Program-made: the position numbers and the translations under genes
Notes under the pieces: generated by a model
Database searches by the model: none
The model's input: only the letters and a program-made list of their open reading frames with translations
Told to the model about the DNA's origin: nothing
In this document: one piece after another, positions 1 through 8,231 of the stretch
Numbering within the stretch: position 1 is the stretch's first letter
Layout: every line of letters starts with the position of its first letter
Assembly: GCF_001637225.1 (NCBI RefSeq)
Contig: NZ_LVJI01000027.1
Location: 33,197-97,196, forward strand
Direction of reading: 5' to 3'
Origin: Paenibacillus antarcticus
GTDB taxonomy: Bacteria; Bacillota; Bacilli; Paenibacillales; Paenibacillaceae
Length of the DNA: 64,000 nt

Positions 1-12
1 TTAACATACCGA

Positions 13-1737
13 TTATACTTTGAATTTTGCAACCAGATCTTGTAATTCTTCAGCCATCGAAGACAATGAAGAAGCAGATGATGTAATTTCCTCCATCGAA
101 GCCAACTGTTCTTCCGTAGATGCAGCTAGACTTTGTGATTCTGCTGCTACAGTTTTAGATCCGTCTGATATTAATCCAATAGAATGAACTACCTGTTCTG
201 TACTTGCTGATATTTGTTGAGAAGCATCCGATATTTCCTGAACCTGATTTGAAACTTCATCTATATTTCGCTTTATTTGCTCGAATAATTTCCCTACAGT
301 GTGAACGACTTGAATTCCTTCACTAACTTCCTTCACTCCAGCTTCTGTCGACACAACCACATTATGTGTACCACTTTTAATCGCAGTAACCAACTGTGAA
401 ATTTGTGTAGCTGACTGCGAGGATTGTTCTGCCAGTTTCCGGACCTCACCTGCAACCACTGCAAACCCACGCCCTTGTTCTCCAGCTCTAGCCGCTTCAA
501 TGGCCGCGTTTAAAGATAAAAGGTTGGTTTGTGCTGCGATTTCTGAAATCACCTCTACGATCAGTTCAATTTCCTTTGAGTGCTCTTCCATCTCAGTTAC
601 AGCGTTGGCTAAATCGTTCATTGTATGATGTATCAAATCCATCTGTTTGGCTGTTAATTGTATCGAATGATTTCCCTCAACAGCCTTTTGGGCTGTTTCT
701 ATCGTAAGAAAAGAAGTCATTTGTGCGCTTGAAGCAATTTGTTGTACCCCAGATGACATTTCATTTATTGACTGTACACTTTCATTTACATTTCTTGATT
801 GCATTTCAGCATTGGTAGAAACTTCTTGGATGGACATCGTTATCATTTCGGATGCCTGACTGGTTTGTTCCGCACTTGCTGTTAACTCTCCCGAGGAAGA
901 AGCTACCTGCTCAGAACTAATGCTAATTTGCCGCACTAAACTACGAATATTGTCAGTCATCTGATTAAATGATATAGCCAAAATACCAATTTCATCATTA
1001 TTTTTCACTTTAATGTCCTCTATTGTTAAGTCACCCAGCGCAATACGCTCCGCAACTTCAGACATAGCCACAATAGGTTTGGATATCATACGCGAGCAAA
1101 CATACCCAATAAAGACTGCTAAAATAAATGCAAGAATACTAAGTATAGCAACGTTCTGAATTGCATTTTTAACGATCAAACTACTTTTTTCACTTTCTTC
1201 ATTCATCGATTTCAATTGATCTTTTGCAAGTTTATCAGCTATTGGATCCAGTAATGTTCCTAATGGCATGACTTCATTTACAAAAAAATCAGTTGTCTTA
1301 ATATGATGCTCGTTAGCTTGAATCATCTGAATCAATTGTTCATATTTCAATTTAAACGCTTGGTTTGATTTATCAAGATGTTGTAGAGCCTCTTTAAATT
1401 CATTGATTTGAGTTAATTTTTCAGTTTCACTGATTAAACTCGTGGCATTATCATATGACTTCTTTAACTTGTCTAAAAACTCTGCATCCTTCGTAATCAT
1501 AAATCCCCGTAATAAGCTATTCTCCTTTGAAACTTCAACTTGGGCCTCTAATATATTTGATAAAATTACGGCCCGCCTTTCTATTAAATCGGTATATGTA
1601 CCCTCAATTTTGTTGAGATAATAAGAAGATATAACGCCTGTTATCCCTAATAAAAGTGCAATAATTAAAAACGAGCCAATTAACTTTTTACCAATCGTCA
1701 TACTACCTTTAAACTTGTTTCTAATCGTAAATCTCAT
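13..1737 (-). CDS. methyl-accepting chemotaxis protein
   Basis: Transmembrane chemoreceptor that passes ligand information to CheA/CheW. It shows a first membrane helix at about residues 18-40, a helical extracellular sensor region of about 150 residues (four-helix-bundle type), a second membrane helix at about 195-217, a HAMP linker, and a long signalling domain. The conserved hairpin tip is visible as EAARAGEQGRGFAVVA. Length (574 residues) is typical. I place the start at the ATG with the GAGGTG ribosome site six bases upstream; an in-frame start three codons earlier lacks one. No other chemotaxis gene lies nearby, so it is an orphan receptor with unknown ligand. Confidence 0.93.
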   Translation of the reverse strand: MRFTIRNKFKGSMTIGKKLIGSFLIIALLLGITGVISSYYLNKIEGTYTDLIERRAVILSNILEAQVEVSKENSLLRGFMITKDAEFLDKLKKSYDNATSLISETEKLTQINEFKEALQHLDKSNQAFKLKYEQLIQMIQANEHHIKTTDFFVNEVMPLGTLLDPIADKLAKDQLKSMNEESEKSSLIVKNAIQNVAILSILAFILAVFIGYVCSRMISKPIVAMSEVAERIALGDLTIEDIKVKNNDEIGILAISFNQMTDNIRSLVRQISISSEQVASSSGELTASAEQTSQASEMITMSIQEVSTNAEMQSRNVNESVQSINEMSSGVQQIASSAQMTSFLTIETAQKAVEGNHSIQLTAKQMDLIHHTMNDLANAVTEMEEHSKEIELIVEVISEIAAQTNLLSLNAAIEAARAGEQGRGFAVVAGEVRKLAEQSSQSATQISQLVTAIKSGTHNVVVSTEAGVKEVSEGIQVVHTVGKLFEQIKRNIDEVSNQVQEISDASQQISASTEQVVHSIGLISDGSKTVAAESQSLAASTEEQLASMEEITSSASSLSSMAEELQDLVAKFKV

Positions 1738-1852
1738 GTAGAACACCTCATCGTTGGATTTTGCTAGTCTTTTTTTAGAAGATAGTTTGTCAAAGCTACG
1801 TGCAACACTTCGGCCACATTAACCGTGGTACAACATATTACAATCCGTCACA

Positions 1853-1899
1853 GATAAAAAAGCCCCCTCACTCCCAGAGAAAAAAGGGGCTTTTTTATC
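1853..1899. terminator. bidirectional Rho-independent terminator
   Basis: A long near-perfect inverted repeat with arms GATAAAAAAGCCCC and GGGGCTTTTTTATC surrounds a 19-base loop. Both strands end in a T-run, so it can stop transcription either way. It lies between the chemoreceptor and the GtrA-like gene. Confidence 0.85.
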
Positions 1900-2244
1900 T
1901 CTATTAGTAGCTGGTTAGCTTCATGTAAAGTTGTATAGCTAATACCTATACTTTCCTCTTCATTTTTCAATGAAATTGCCTTTTCGAGAGTATAGGTTTG
2001 TATTTCTTATTATGTTAGAAATTTCTAACAAACTATAATCATCATATACAAATTGTATCTATTGAACAAGGGTTTTATATCTAAATTCGACTATTTTTCC
2101 AATTAGTAATCACAAGTTCGCCATCATCGATATTTCAATTTCAGATACCTGTTCGAGGCGTACTTCAACAACCTACTTACGGATGAGTTGAAAGACTACG
2201 GTTAACCATTATTTATCGTGCTTTTCGAACTCACAATACCTTTA
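1900..2244. other. gene-free interval, possible gene remnant
   Basis: No full gene is visible. On the + strand, the last 30 or so codons before a TAA at 2203-2205 read like a real protein tail (RYLFEAYFNNLLTDELKDYG) but have no start or ribosome site, so this may be a decayed gene end. I do not recognise the family. Confidence 0.3.
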
Positions 2245-2889
2245 CTAGCCCTGTTTTGCAGGCTCTTGTTTGAAAATGATTTTAAATATAGGGTAGAACA
2301 CGCAGAAAGATATCGTACCATTTATTATCATTGTAATAACGTCCGCTGTTGTTTCACCAAATGACCCCATTCCCCATGTGTTGATTAATAAGTTATAGAT
2401 AGGCGCTTTGTACAATCCTTGAGCTGCGGCAGCACCGATTGTTATCAGAATATACGCTAATACATACCAAAAAGCAGCCGTCCAAATATTACTGTTTGAT
2501 TTAAATGTAATACTTCTCTGTGCGAAGAAATTAATAATCTGTGCAATTCCGATCGTGATTTGAACGGCAAGGAAATAGCCAAGCCCTCCTCCACCTCCTG
2601 ATGCAAGTGAACCGGATGCATAATCGAATACATAATAAGCACTTCCATCAAAATTATGCCCCAACTGGAATACTTGAAAGCTTGTAGTTAGTAATGATGT
2701 CTGCGCGAATATGAGTTTAATTAATGGCATTAAAATAAGTTGTAATACTGTCATTCCAGCACTCAGTATAAAGAATACTAAGAATTGTGCAATATTCGGA
2801 TGTCGTTCCTTATAGTTACTCCAAAAAATTATCATTCCACTACTTCTTTTCTTATTAATGATATTTCCTTCGCTCATTTTATTCTCCAT
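2245..2889 (-). CDS. GtrA-like four-helix membrane protein
   Basis: Small polytopic membrane protein of 214 residues. Four hydrophobic segments are visible at about residues 35-57, 103-122, 140-162 and 185-204. The segment around NFFAQRSITFKS resembles the loop after the second helix in GtrA-type proteins, which are linked to lipid-linked sugar transfer. A run of glycines precedes helix 2. It lies downstream of two GH3 glucosidase genes on the same strand, but a terminator separates it from them, so it probably has its own or only read-through expression. The family assignment rests on a short motif and topology. Confidence 0.5.
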   Translation of the reverse strand: MENKMSEGNIINKKRSSGMIIFWSNYKERHPNIAQFLVFFILSAGMTVLQLILMPLIKLIFAQTSLLTTSFQVFQLGHNFDGSAYYVFDYASGSLASGGGGGLGYFLAVQITIGIAQIINFFAQRSITFKSNSNIWTAAFWYVLAYILITIGAAAAQGLYKAPIYNLLINTWGMGSFGETTADVITMIINGTISFCVFYPIFKIIFKQEPAKQG

Positions 2890-2904
2890 CTCCTTTGAAG
2901 CCCC

Positions 2905-2931
2905 GAAAAAGGAGATACCAAGGTATCTCCT
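2905..2931 (-). terminator. terminator after GH3 gene
   Basis: Perfect 10-bp inverted repeat AGGAGATACC / GGTATCTCCT with a two-base centre, followed on the minus strand by TTTTT. It ends the GH3 pair before the GtrA-like gene. Confidence 0.75.
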
Positions 2932-2955
2932 AAGAAGGATGCATCTAATATAAAA

Positions 2956-5295
2956 TTATCGGTTTATCCATTCCAACAGCTTCAAAATTTGCTTTCGACT
3001 AATTTTCCCGCCGGTAAAGCGGTCGATTTGACGAAACGGCATGTTCAGAACAAAGTAGACGTTATTCGCTAGCAGGGGTTTATTGACTGCGTCAAAAAAC
3101 TTTTTAAAGAAAAATATGACATGATAGATTGTTTTTCCCAGACCGTTCTTATATTTAGCTTGCGCAATGGTGTCATTTAACCCCAGATCCTGTTTCGGGT
3201 CCCAATAAGGTGATGGCGGTTCGTACCCCAAAAGTCGCTTATATTCCGCTACAGTTACTGCATGAACATGTCCGCTGAAGTAATGAGGAAATTGCTCCTT
3301 CGTATGTTCACAAGAGACAGAATCCCCCTTAAGGGTAATCTCTTTATGCAGGTGGATAGACTGGATTGAACTACCGATTTGAATGTCGTAAGTTCCAGGT
3401 TCAACCACCCAATCGTGAATCGTCGGATTATAATACGAATAATCGCGTTCCTCAAGCTCTATCGTGACACGTTTACTTTCACCCGGCTCTAAGTACACCT
3501 TCTCAAAGCCTTTTAACTCTCGCTTCGCTCTAAATATGGACGAATCTTGTTTCTGGATGTACAGCTGCGCAATCTCTTCTCCCGCAACTGCCCCTGTATT
3601 AGTAATGGTGAACGATGCCTGATGCTCATCAGCTACTAAATCTGTATACGCAAAGCTTGTATAGGACAGCCCATAGCCAAACGGAAACAGCACAGGTATC
3701 TCCACGGTATCAAAATAGCGGTAACCGATAAATATACCTTCGATATGTTCCGCCGTTGCCTCCTTGCCCGGATAATAAGGAGCAGAAGAAACATCGCTGT
3801 ATGTGATCGGGAATGTTTCGCTGAGCTTACCACTTGGGTTGTACGCCCCAAGTAAAACACTCGTTAACGCTTCAGCACTTCCTTGTCCGGATAAATAGGT
3901 ATGAACAATAGCTTTCACATCGTGTACAAACGGCATTTCAATGGCTCCGCCGCCAGCAAGAATCACCACAATATTGGAATTAACTTTCGTCAATGAACGA
4001 AGCAAGTCTAGCTGGTTCTCGCGCAAGCCAAGGTGTGCGCGGTCAATACCTTCCGCTTCGCTACCTTCGTCCAACCCCAAGAACAATAGAACTGTATCCG
4101 CTTGTTCAGCTAACGTAACGGCTTCCCTTAGTAAGCGATCATGATTTCCACCCATTCGCTTGAAGCCTTTTGCGTACCCAACAATCGGCAAGCCAGATTG
4201 ACCCAGCACATCGCAGGCATTGGATAGCTTGGCAGGATTAATAAGTGAACTTCCAGCACCCTGGTAGCGTGGATTTTTGGCAAAGTCACCAATAACCGCG
4301 ATTTTTTTATCCAGCCCAAGCGGCAGAATATTGCCGTCATTTTTCAATAACACAATCGAACGTTTGGCAGCTTCAACCGCTTTGTCATGGTGCTCTTCAT
4401 AATCAATTCGTGGTGTGACACTATCGTTCAACTGCGTGGAATAGACCAACTCTAACAGACGATCAACGGCTTCATCCAACACTTCTTCGGCTAGCTCATT
4501 GCTTCTAACGGCTTGTACGATTTCTTGATCCGTAATCCCATTGGTCGCAGGCATTTCCAATTGATTCCCTGCTTTCAACCCTTCAACGCGGTCATTATTA
4601 CCGCCCCAGTCCGTAACGACTACGCCATTAAATCCCCATTCTCCGTACAGAATATCCTGTAACAAATCGTTGTTTTCATTGGCGAAAGTGCCGTTCACTT
4701 TGTTGTAAGAGGTCATGATGGTTTTCGGTTGGCCCTTCTCAACTACACGTCTGAATCCTTCTAAATACACTTCTCTTAACGAGCGTTCATCTACGATCTC
4801 GTCAATCGTCATTCGCATATGCTCTTGGCTGTTGACCGCAAAATGTTTGGGACATGCAGAAATACCATTGGCTTGAATTCCTTTGACCATCTCGCTCGCT
4901 AATTCACCCGTTAAATAAGGGTCCTCGGAAAAATATTCAAAGTTGCGGCCGCATAACGGATTGCGCTTAATATTTAATCCAGGGCCAAGCAACACGCTCA
5001 CATTTTCGCTAGCTGCTTCTTTTCCAATCGTGTGGCCAACATCATAAATCAATTGTCTGTCCCAACTATTAGCCAAAGTTGCCGCGGTTGGAAAACAAGT
5101 GGCAGGCAGACTTTTATTTAAGCCTAAGTGGTCTGCCTTTCCGCCTTGCTTCCTCAGACCATGCGGTCCATCTGTAAGCATAATGCTTGGAATATTCACT
5201 CGCTCGATCGCTTTTGTATTCCAGAAATTTGCGCCAGACATGAAAGACGCTTTTTCTTCTAATGTCATGCTTTCAATTAATGCTTTATACTTCAA
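2956..5295 (-). CDS. GH3 beta-glucosidase (canonical domain order)
   Basis: Retaining glycoside hydrolase of family 3, likely cleaving beta-glucosides or short beta-glucans. Order is the usual one: an (alpha/beta)8 barrel with the KHF motif near residue 150 and the nucleophile Asp in VVTDWGG near 230, then the alpha/beta sandwich starting at SIVLLKNDGN, then a fibronectin-III-like domain with PFGYGLSYT. A tail of about 60 residues follows. There is no signal peptide, so it is probably cytoplasmic and acts on imported sugars. A GTG three codons earlier is possible, but GGGGTG sits six bases before the TTG chosen here. It follows the permuted GH3 gene by about 30 bases and is likely cotranscribed with it. 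Confidence 0.92.
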   Translation of the reverse strand: MKYKALIESMTLEEKASFMSGANFWNTKAIERVNIPSIMLTDGPHGLRKQGGKADHLGLNKSLPATCFPTAATLANSWDRQLIYDVGHTIGKEAASENVSVLLGPGLNIKRNPLCGRNFEYFSEDPYLTGELASEMVKGIQANGISACPKHFAVNSQEHMRMTIDEIVDERSLREVYLEGFRRVVEKGQPKTIMTSYNKVNGTFANENNDLLQDILYGEWGFNGVVVTDWGGNNDRVEGLKAGNQLEMPATNGITDQEIVQAVRSNELAEEVLDEAVDRLLELVYSTQLNDSVTPRIDYEEHHDKAVEAAKRSIVLLKNDGNILPLGLDKKIAVIGDFAKNPRYQGAGSSLINPAKLSNACDVLGQSGLPIVGYAKGFKRMGGNHDRLLREAVTLAEQADTVLLFLGLDEGSEAEGIDRAHLGLRENQLDLLRSLTKVNSNIVVILAGGGAIEMPFVHDVKAIVHTYLSGQGSAEALTSVLLGAYNPSGKLSETFPITYSDVSSAPYYPGKEATAEHIEGIFIGYRYFDTVEIPVLFPFGYGLSYTSFAYTDLVADEHQASFTITNTGAVAGEEIAQLYIQKQDSSIFRAKRELKGFEKVYLEPGESKRVTIELEERDYSYYNPTIHDWVVEPGTYDIQIGSSIQSIHLHKEITLKGDSVSCEHTKEQFPHYFSGHVHAVTVAEYKRLLGYEPPSPYWDPKQDLGLNDTIAQAKYKNGLGKTIYHVIFFFKKFFDAVNKPLLANNVYFVLNMPFRQIDRFTGGKISRKQILKLLEWINR

Positions 5296-5327
5296 TCTTT
5301 TCACCCCAAATTTAAGCCATCTATTAT

Positions 5328-8090
5328 TTATTCGAATAAGTAGGTTTGCAGGATTGTATACAACACATGCTGAACACTTGTGCGAACTCCATTTGCAATA
5401 CCTGAAGGATCCTTCTCGTACGCTTCTTCTAACAATTTCTCATTTTTACTTGGTGTCATAATATCCAACATGAGATCATTGCCAGCTACAACCGCAGCCG
5501 GTGCTTTCATAAAGCCAAAGACTGCATCACTTGAAACAAACCCATCAAAGCCCCATTCTTTGCGCAGAACATCATTTAACAAGACGGAATTCGCTCCGGC
5601 CCACTTTGTCCCGATAATCGAAAAGCTAGACATTGCGCCTAATGGGCTGCTTTCTTTGACCGTAATCTCAAACGGCTTCAAGTAAATTTCGCGCATCGCT
5701 TGCTCGTTGGCCCATATCAGATTTCCTGAACGAGCATTTGTTTCTTGATCGTTCATCGCAAAATGCTTCATGAAGGCAATAATGCCTTGATCTTCCGCAC
5801 CGTTTATCATAGATGCTGCCATTTTTCCTGAAAGCACTGGATCTTCGGAGAAGTATTCGAAGTTACGGCCGCCTTGTGCCGTACGGTGAATATTCATCCC
5901 CGGTGCGTACCAACCTTGAATGCCATACGCACGCGCTTCTTTACCGACTGCTTCTCCCATTTGATAAGCCAGATCATTGTTCCATGTTGCTGCAATGACG
6001 ATTTCAGACGGATAGGATGCTGCTTCGACTGGCTTAAAGAAATAACTATATCCAGCCGGTCCGTCCATCAATAACGTTTTCGGAACACCCAAACGCTCTA
6101 CTGCCATCGTTCGATATGCGCCATTTGCTACATAATCGATCATCTCGTTCAATGTAAACTGATCCATGAAGGCCGCCCATTTCGGATCATCGAAAGCTAA
6201 GCCTTTCAAATCCTTCAATACTATGCCGTTATCTGCACCAACCGTCGGCAATGCTAGAGTTGAATCTTCCGTCTCTTTCGAGAATGCCTCGAGCACATAT
6301 TGCGGTGCGTCATGGCTGATATTCTTATCAGATGGATACGTCTTCTTCCAATCATTCCGCGATAAATACGTTATTTCGCCTTTTGCTAGATCAAAGCGAT
6401 TCTCATAAGCCGTTTTCGTATCCTTATCTTCTTTATAAATCTTTTTCTTAGCGAGCTTAAAGTCATAGCTTGCTACGATATCATGGACGTTACGAGCCAC
6501 TTTAATGGCATATGTGCCCGGATCTAATACATACGCTTCTTCTACGTTCATATCATAAGAAGCCATCTCCTCGGTAGCAAACGTTAGGGTAATCACTTCC
6601 GATTGACCGACTTCCAACAGAGACGTCTTAGCATAGGTGGCTAATTCGATTGCCGACTTTTCAATTCCGCCCGCAACATATGGAGCTGAATAATACACTT
6701 GAACGACATCTTTTCCAGCCCTGTCGCCAATATTTTTCACTTCGACTTGTAGTTCAATCTTCTCTTCCGACAATGTCTGATTCAGTACCTTCCATTCGAA
6801 ATCCGTGTAGCTTAATCCATGTCCATAAGGATATAACACTGTATCTTGATAGCCTTTTTCGTCGTTCAAATAGAAGGTTTCATAGAATCGGTAACCCACA
6901 TAGATGCCTTCTTGATAATTGAGAAATGAGTAATTTAAATTATTATATTTATAGTCTCCAAAGTTCTCGCTAGCCGGAGACGATGAGTTATCATAGACAT
7001 ACGTATCCGTAATACGGCCCGATGGATTGATATTTCCTGCAAGAATATTCCCTAATGCATTTGCTCCGTAAGGACCCGGTGTTCCTATCCACAATACTGA
7101 TTTAATGGATTCGTATTCTTCTACGAAACCAAGCTCCAGCGCATTCCCCGCATTAACCACAAGTGTCACATGATCAAAGCTTTTTGAAACCTTTTCAATT
7201 AATGCGCGCTTGTTTGCTGTCAATTTCAACTGCTCCGCGGTCGCATCGCTAGCTTCTGTGCTCTCACTAGCAAAGACGATAACCGCATTTTCCGAATACG
7301 CTTTCGCTTGTGCTATTGCTTCGTCCGACAAGTAATCGATTGTGGGTTCATCGCTTGAATTTCCACCTAACATGCCTTTTACAACTTGAATGATACCCGT
7401 GCTTGCCTTGGCCCCCACTCCCGCTTCTGCACCAACTTCTTGATACCGCTGATAAAGCTCTGTATTGTACGAAATGCCGGCATTCTCCAAGCCTTCAAAC
7501 AGATCAACCGCTCGGGAAGTATCCCCAGCCCCCGATCCTCCGCCACCATAACGCAGTTCTAACGCCGCTAATCCGAAGACGTTAACCTTTTTATCCTGCA
7601 ATGGCAGTTGATTCTCTTCATTCTTCAATAAGACAATGCCTTCATTCGCGATCTCTTCAGCTATTTCCCCTCCGTGTTCGCGTGCTGCAAGTGCCTCAGG
7701 CGAATCGGTTACGGCCGTAATATGTTTTCCTGTCAACGCATCGATGAGACCAGAAGCGAGTGTACCGAATTGTACGAACAGGAATATGACAATAAGCGCT
7801 GCTATCGACCAGCCGGTGAACCGCCTTGGTCTGTTTTTAATTTTCTTGTATCGTTTTGCTTCTTTTTTCATCGCCCTACGATCTTTACGACTTAGAGCTT
7901 TCATTTCCATTGTTCTTTGTAGCTTTTGCTCTTTGCGTAATTGTTTGTCCTGTGCAATCGCTGCTTTTCGTTTCTCTTCCGGCAGCCCCCTAATTTCTTG
8001 TTTTCGTACTCGAAGCTTAGTTTTATCTTGCTTCACCTTTTGCACGATTTCATTTTTCTTTGCTTGTTTGGTTTTGAAATAGTCCAACAC
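5328..8090 (-). CDS. membrane-anchored GH3 glycosidase with permuted domains
   Basis: Family 3 glycosidase whose domains are circularly permuted. The first 90 residues are very rich in Lys/Arg and look cytoplasmic. A single membrane helix follows at about 93-117. Outside the cell come first the alpha/beta sandwich (GIVLLKNEENQLPL near 151), then the Fn3-like domain, and last the catalytic barrel (LLMDGPAGY, FMKHFAMNDQET, nucleophile Asp in VSSDA near 855). In the usual order the barrel comes first. Known inverted GH3 enzymes occur in rumen clostridia. A GTG start is chosen because a G-rich site precedes it. A cre-like site lies upstream. The gene probably supplies glucosides for the cytoplasmic GH3 next door. 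Confidence 0.9.
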   Translation of the reverse strand: MLDYFKTKQAKKNEIVQKVKQDKTKLRVRKQEIRGLPEEKRKAAIAQDKQLRKEQKLQRTMEMKALSRKDRRAMKKEAKRYKKIKNRPRRFTGWSIAALIVIFLFVQFGTLASGLIDALTGKHITAVTDSPEALAAREHGGEIAEEIANEGIVLLKNEENQLPLQDKKVNVFGLAALELRYGGGGSGAGDTSRAVDLFEGLENAGISYNTELYQRYQEVGAEAGVGAKASTGIIQVVKGMLGGNSSDEPTIDYLSDEAIAQAKAYSENAVIVFASESTEASDATAEQLKLTANKRALIEKVSKSFDHVTLVVNAGNALELGFVEEYESIKSVLWIGTPGPYGANALGNILAGNINPSGRITDTYVYDNSSSPASENFGDYKYNNLNYSFLNYQEGIYVGYRFYETFYLNDEKGYQDTVLYPYGHGLSYTDFEWKVLNQTLSEEKIELQVEVKNIGDRAGKDVVQVYYSAPYVAGGIEKSAIELATYAKTSLLEVGQSEVITLTFATEEMASYDMNVEEAYVLDPGTYAIKVARNVHDIVASYDFKLAKKKIYKEDKDTKTAYENRFDLAKGEITYLSRNDWKKTYPSDKNISHDAPQYVLEAFSKETEDSTLALPTVGADNGIVLKDLKGLAFDDPKWAAFMDQFTLNEMIDYVANGAYRTMAVERLGVPKTLLMDGPAGYSYFFKPVEAASYPSEIVIAATWNNDLAYQMGEAVGKEARAYGIQGWYAPGMNIHRTAQGGRNFEYFSEDPVLSGKMAASMINGAEDQGIIAFMKHFAMNDQETNARSGNLIWANEQAMREIYLKPFEITVKESSPLGAMSSFSIIGTKWAGANSVLLNDVLRKEWGFDGFVSSDAVFGFMKAPAAVVAGNDLMLDIMTPSKNEKLLEEAYEKDPSGIANGVRTSVQHVLYTILQTYLFE

Positions 8091-8132
8091 AGCGAGACCC
8101 CCCGGTTTCGTCTTTCATTTTTTCTAATCTTA

Positions 8133-8146
8133 ATATAGCGCTTACA
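8133..8146 (-). promoter_or_regulatory. cre-like CcpA site
   Basis: ATATAGCGCTTACA matches the 14-base catabolite-responsive element at 12 positions, including the central CG and the CTTACA half. It lies about 45 bases upstream of the permuted GH3 start, where CcpA would repress. Confidence 0.5.
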
Positions 8147-8177
8147 TTATAACTATGAGGATCTTGCCAAAAAAAAA

Positions 8178-8231
8178 GCTAAATATTGCTATCATCCGAT
8201 TTCCCACAAAATCGGAAGAGCAATATTTAGC
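8178..8231 (-). terminator. terminator overlapping a stop codon
   Basis: Arms GCTAAATATTGCT and AGCAATATTTAGC pair perfectly. An inner repeat (ATCCGATTT / AAATCGGA) extends the stem. A run of T follows on the minus strand. The stop codon of the AraC-GH39 gene lies within the stem. Confidence 0.8.

Noticed and set aside
7636..8082. Cys/Ser/Phe-rich + strand frame of 148 codons
   Set aside because: Antisense to the Lys/Arg-rich head of the permuted GH3 gene; Lys codons read backwards give Phe/Leu/Ser.
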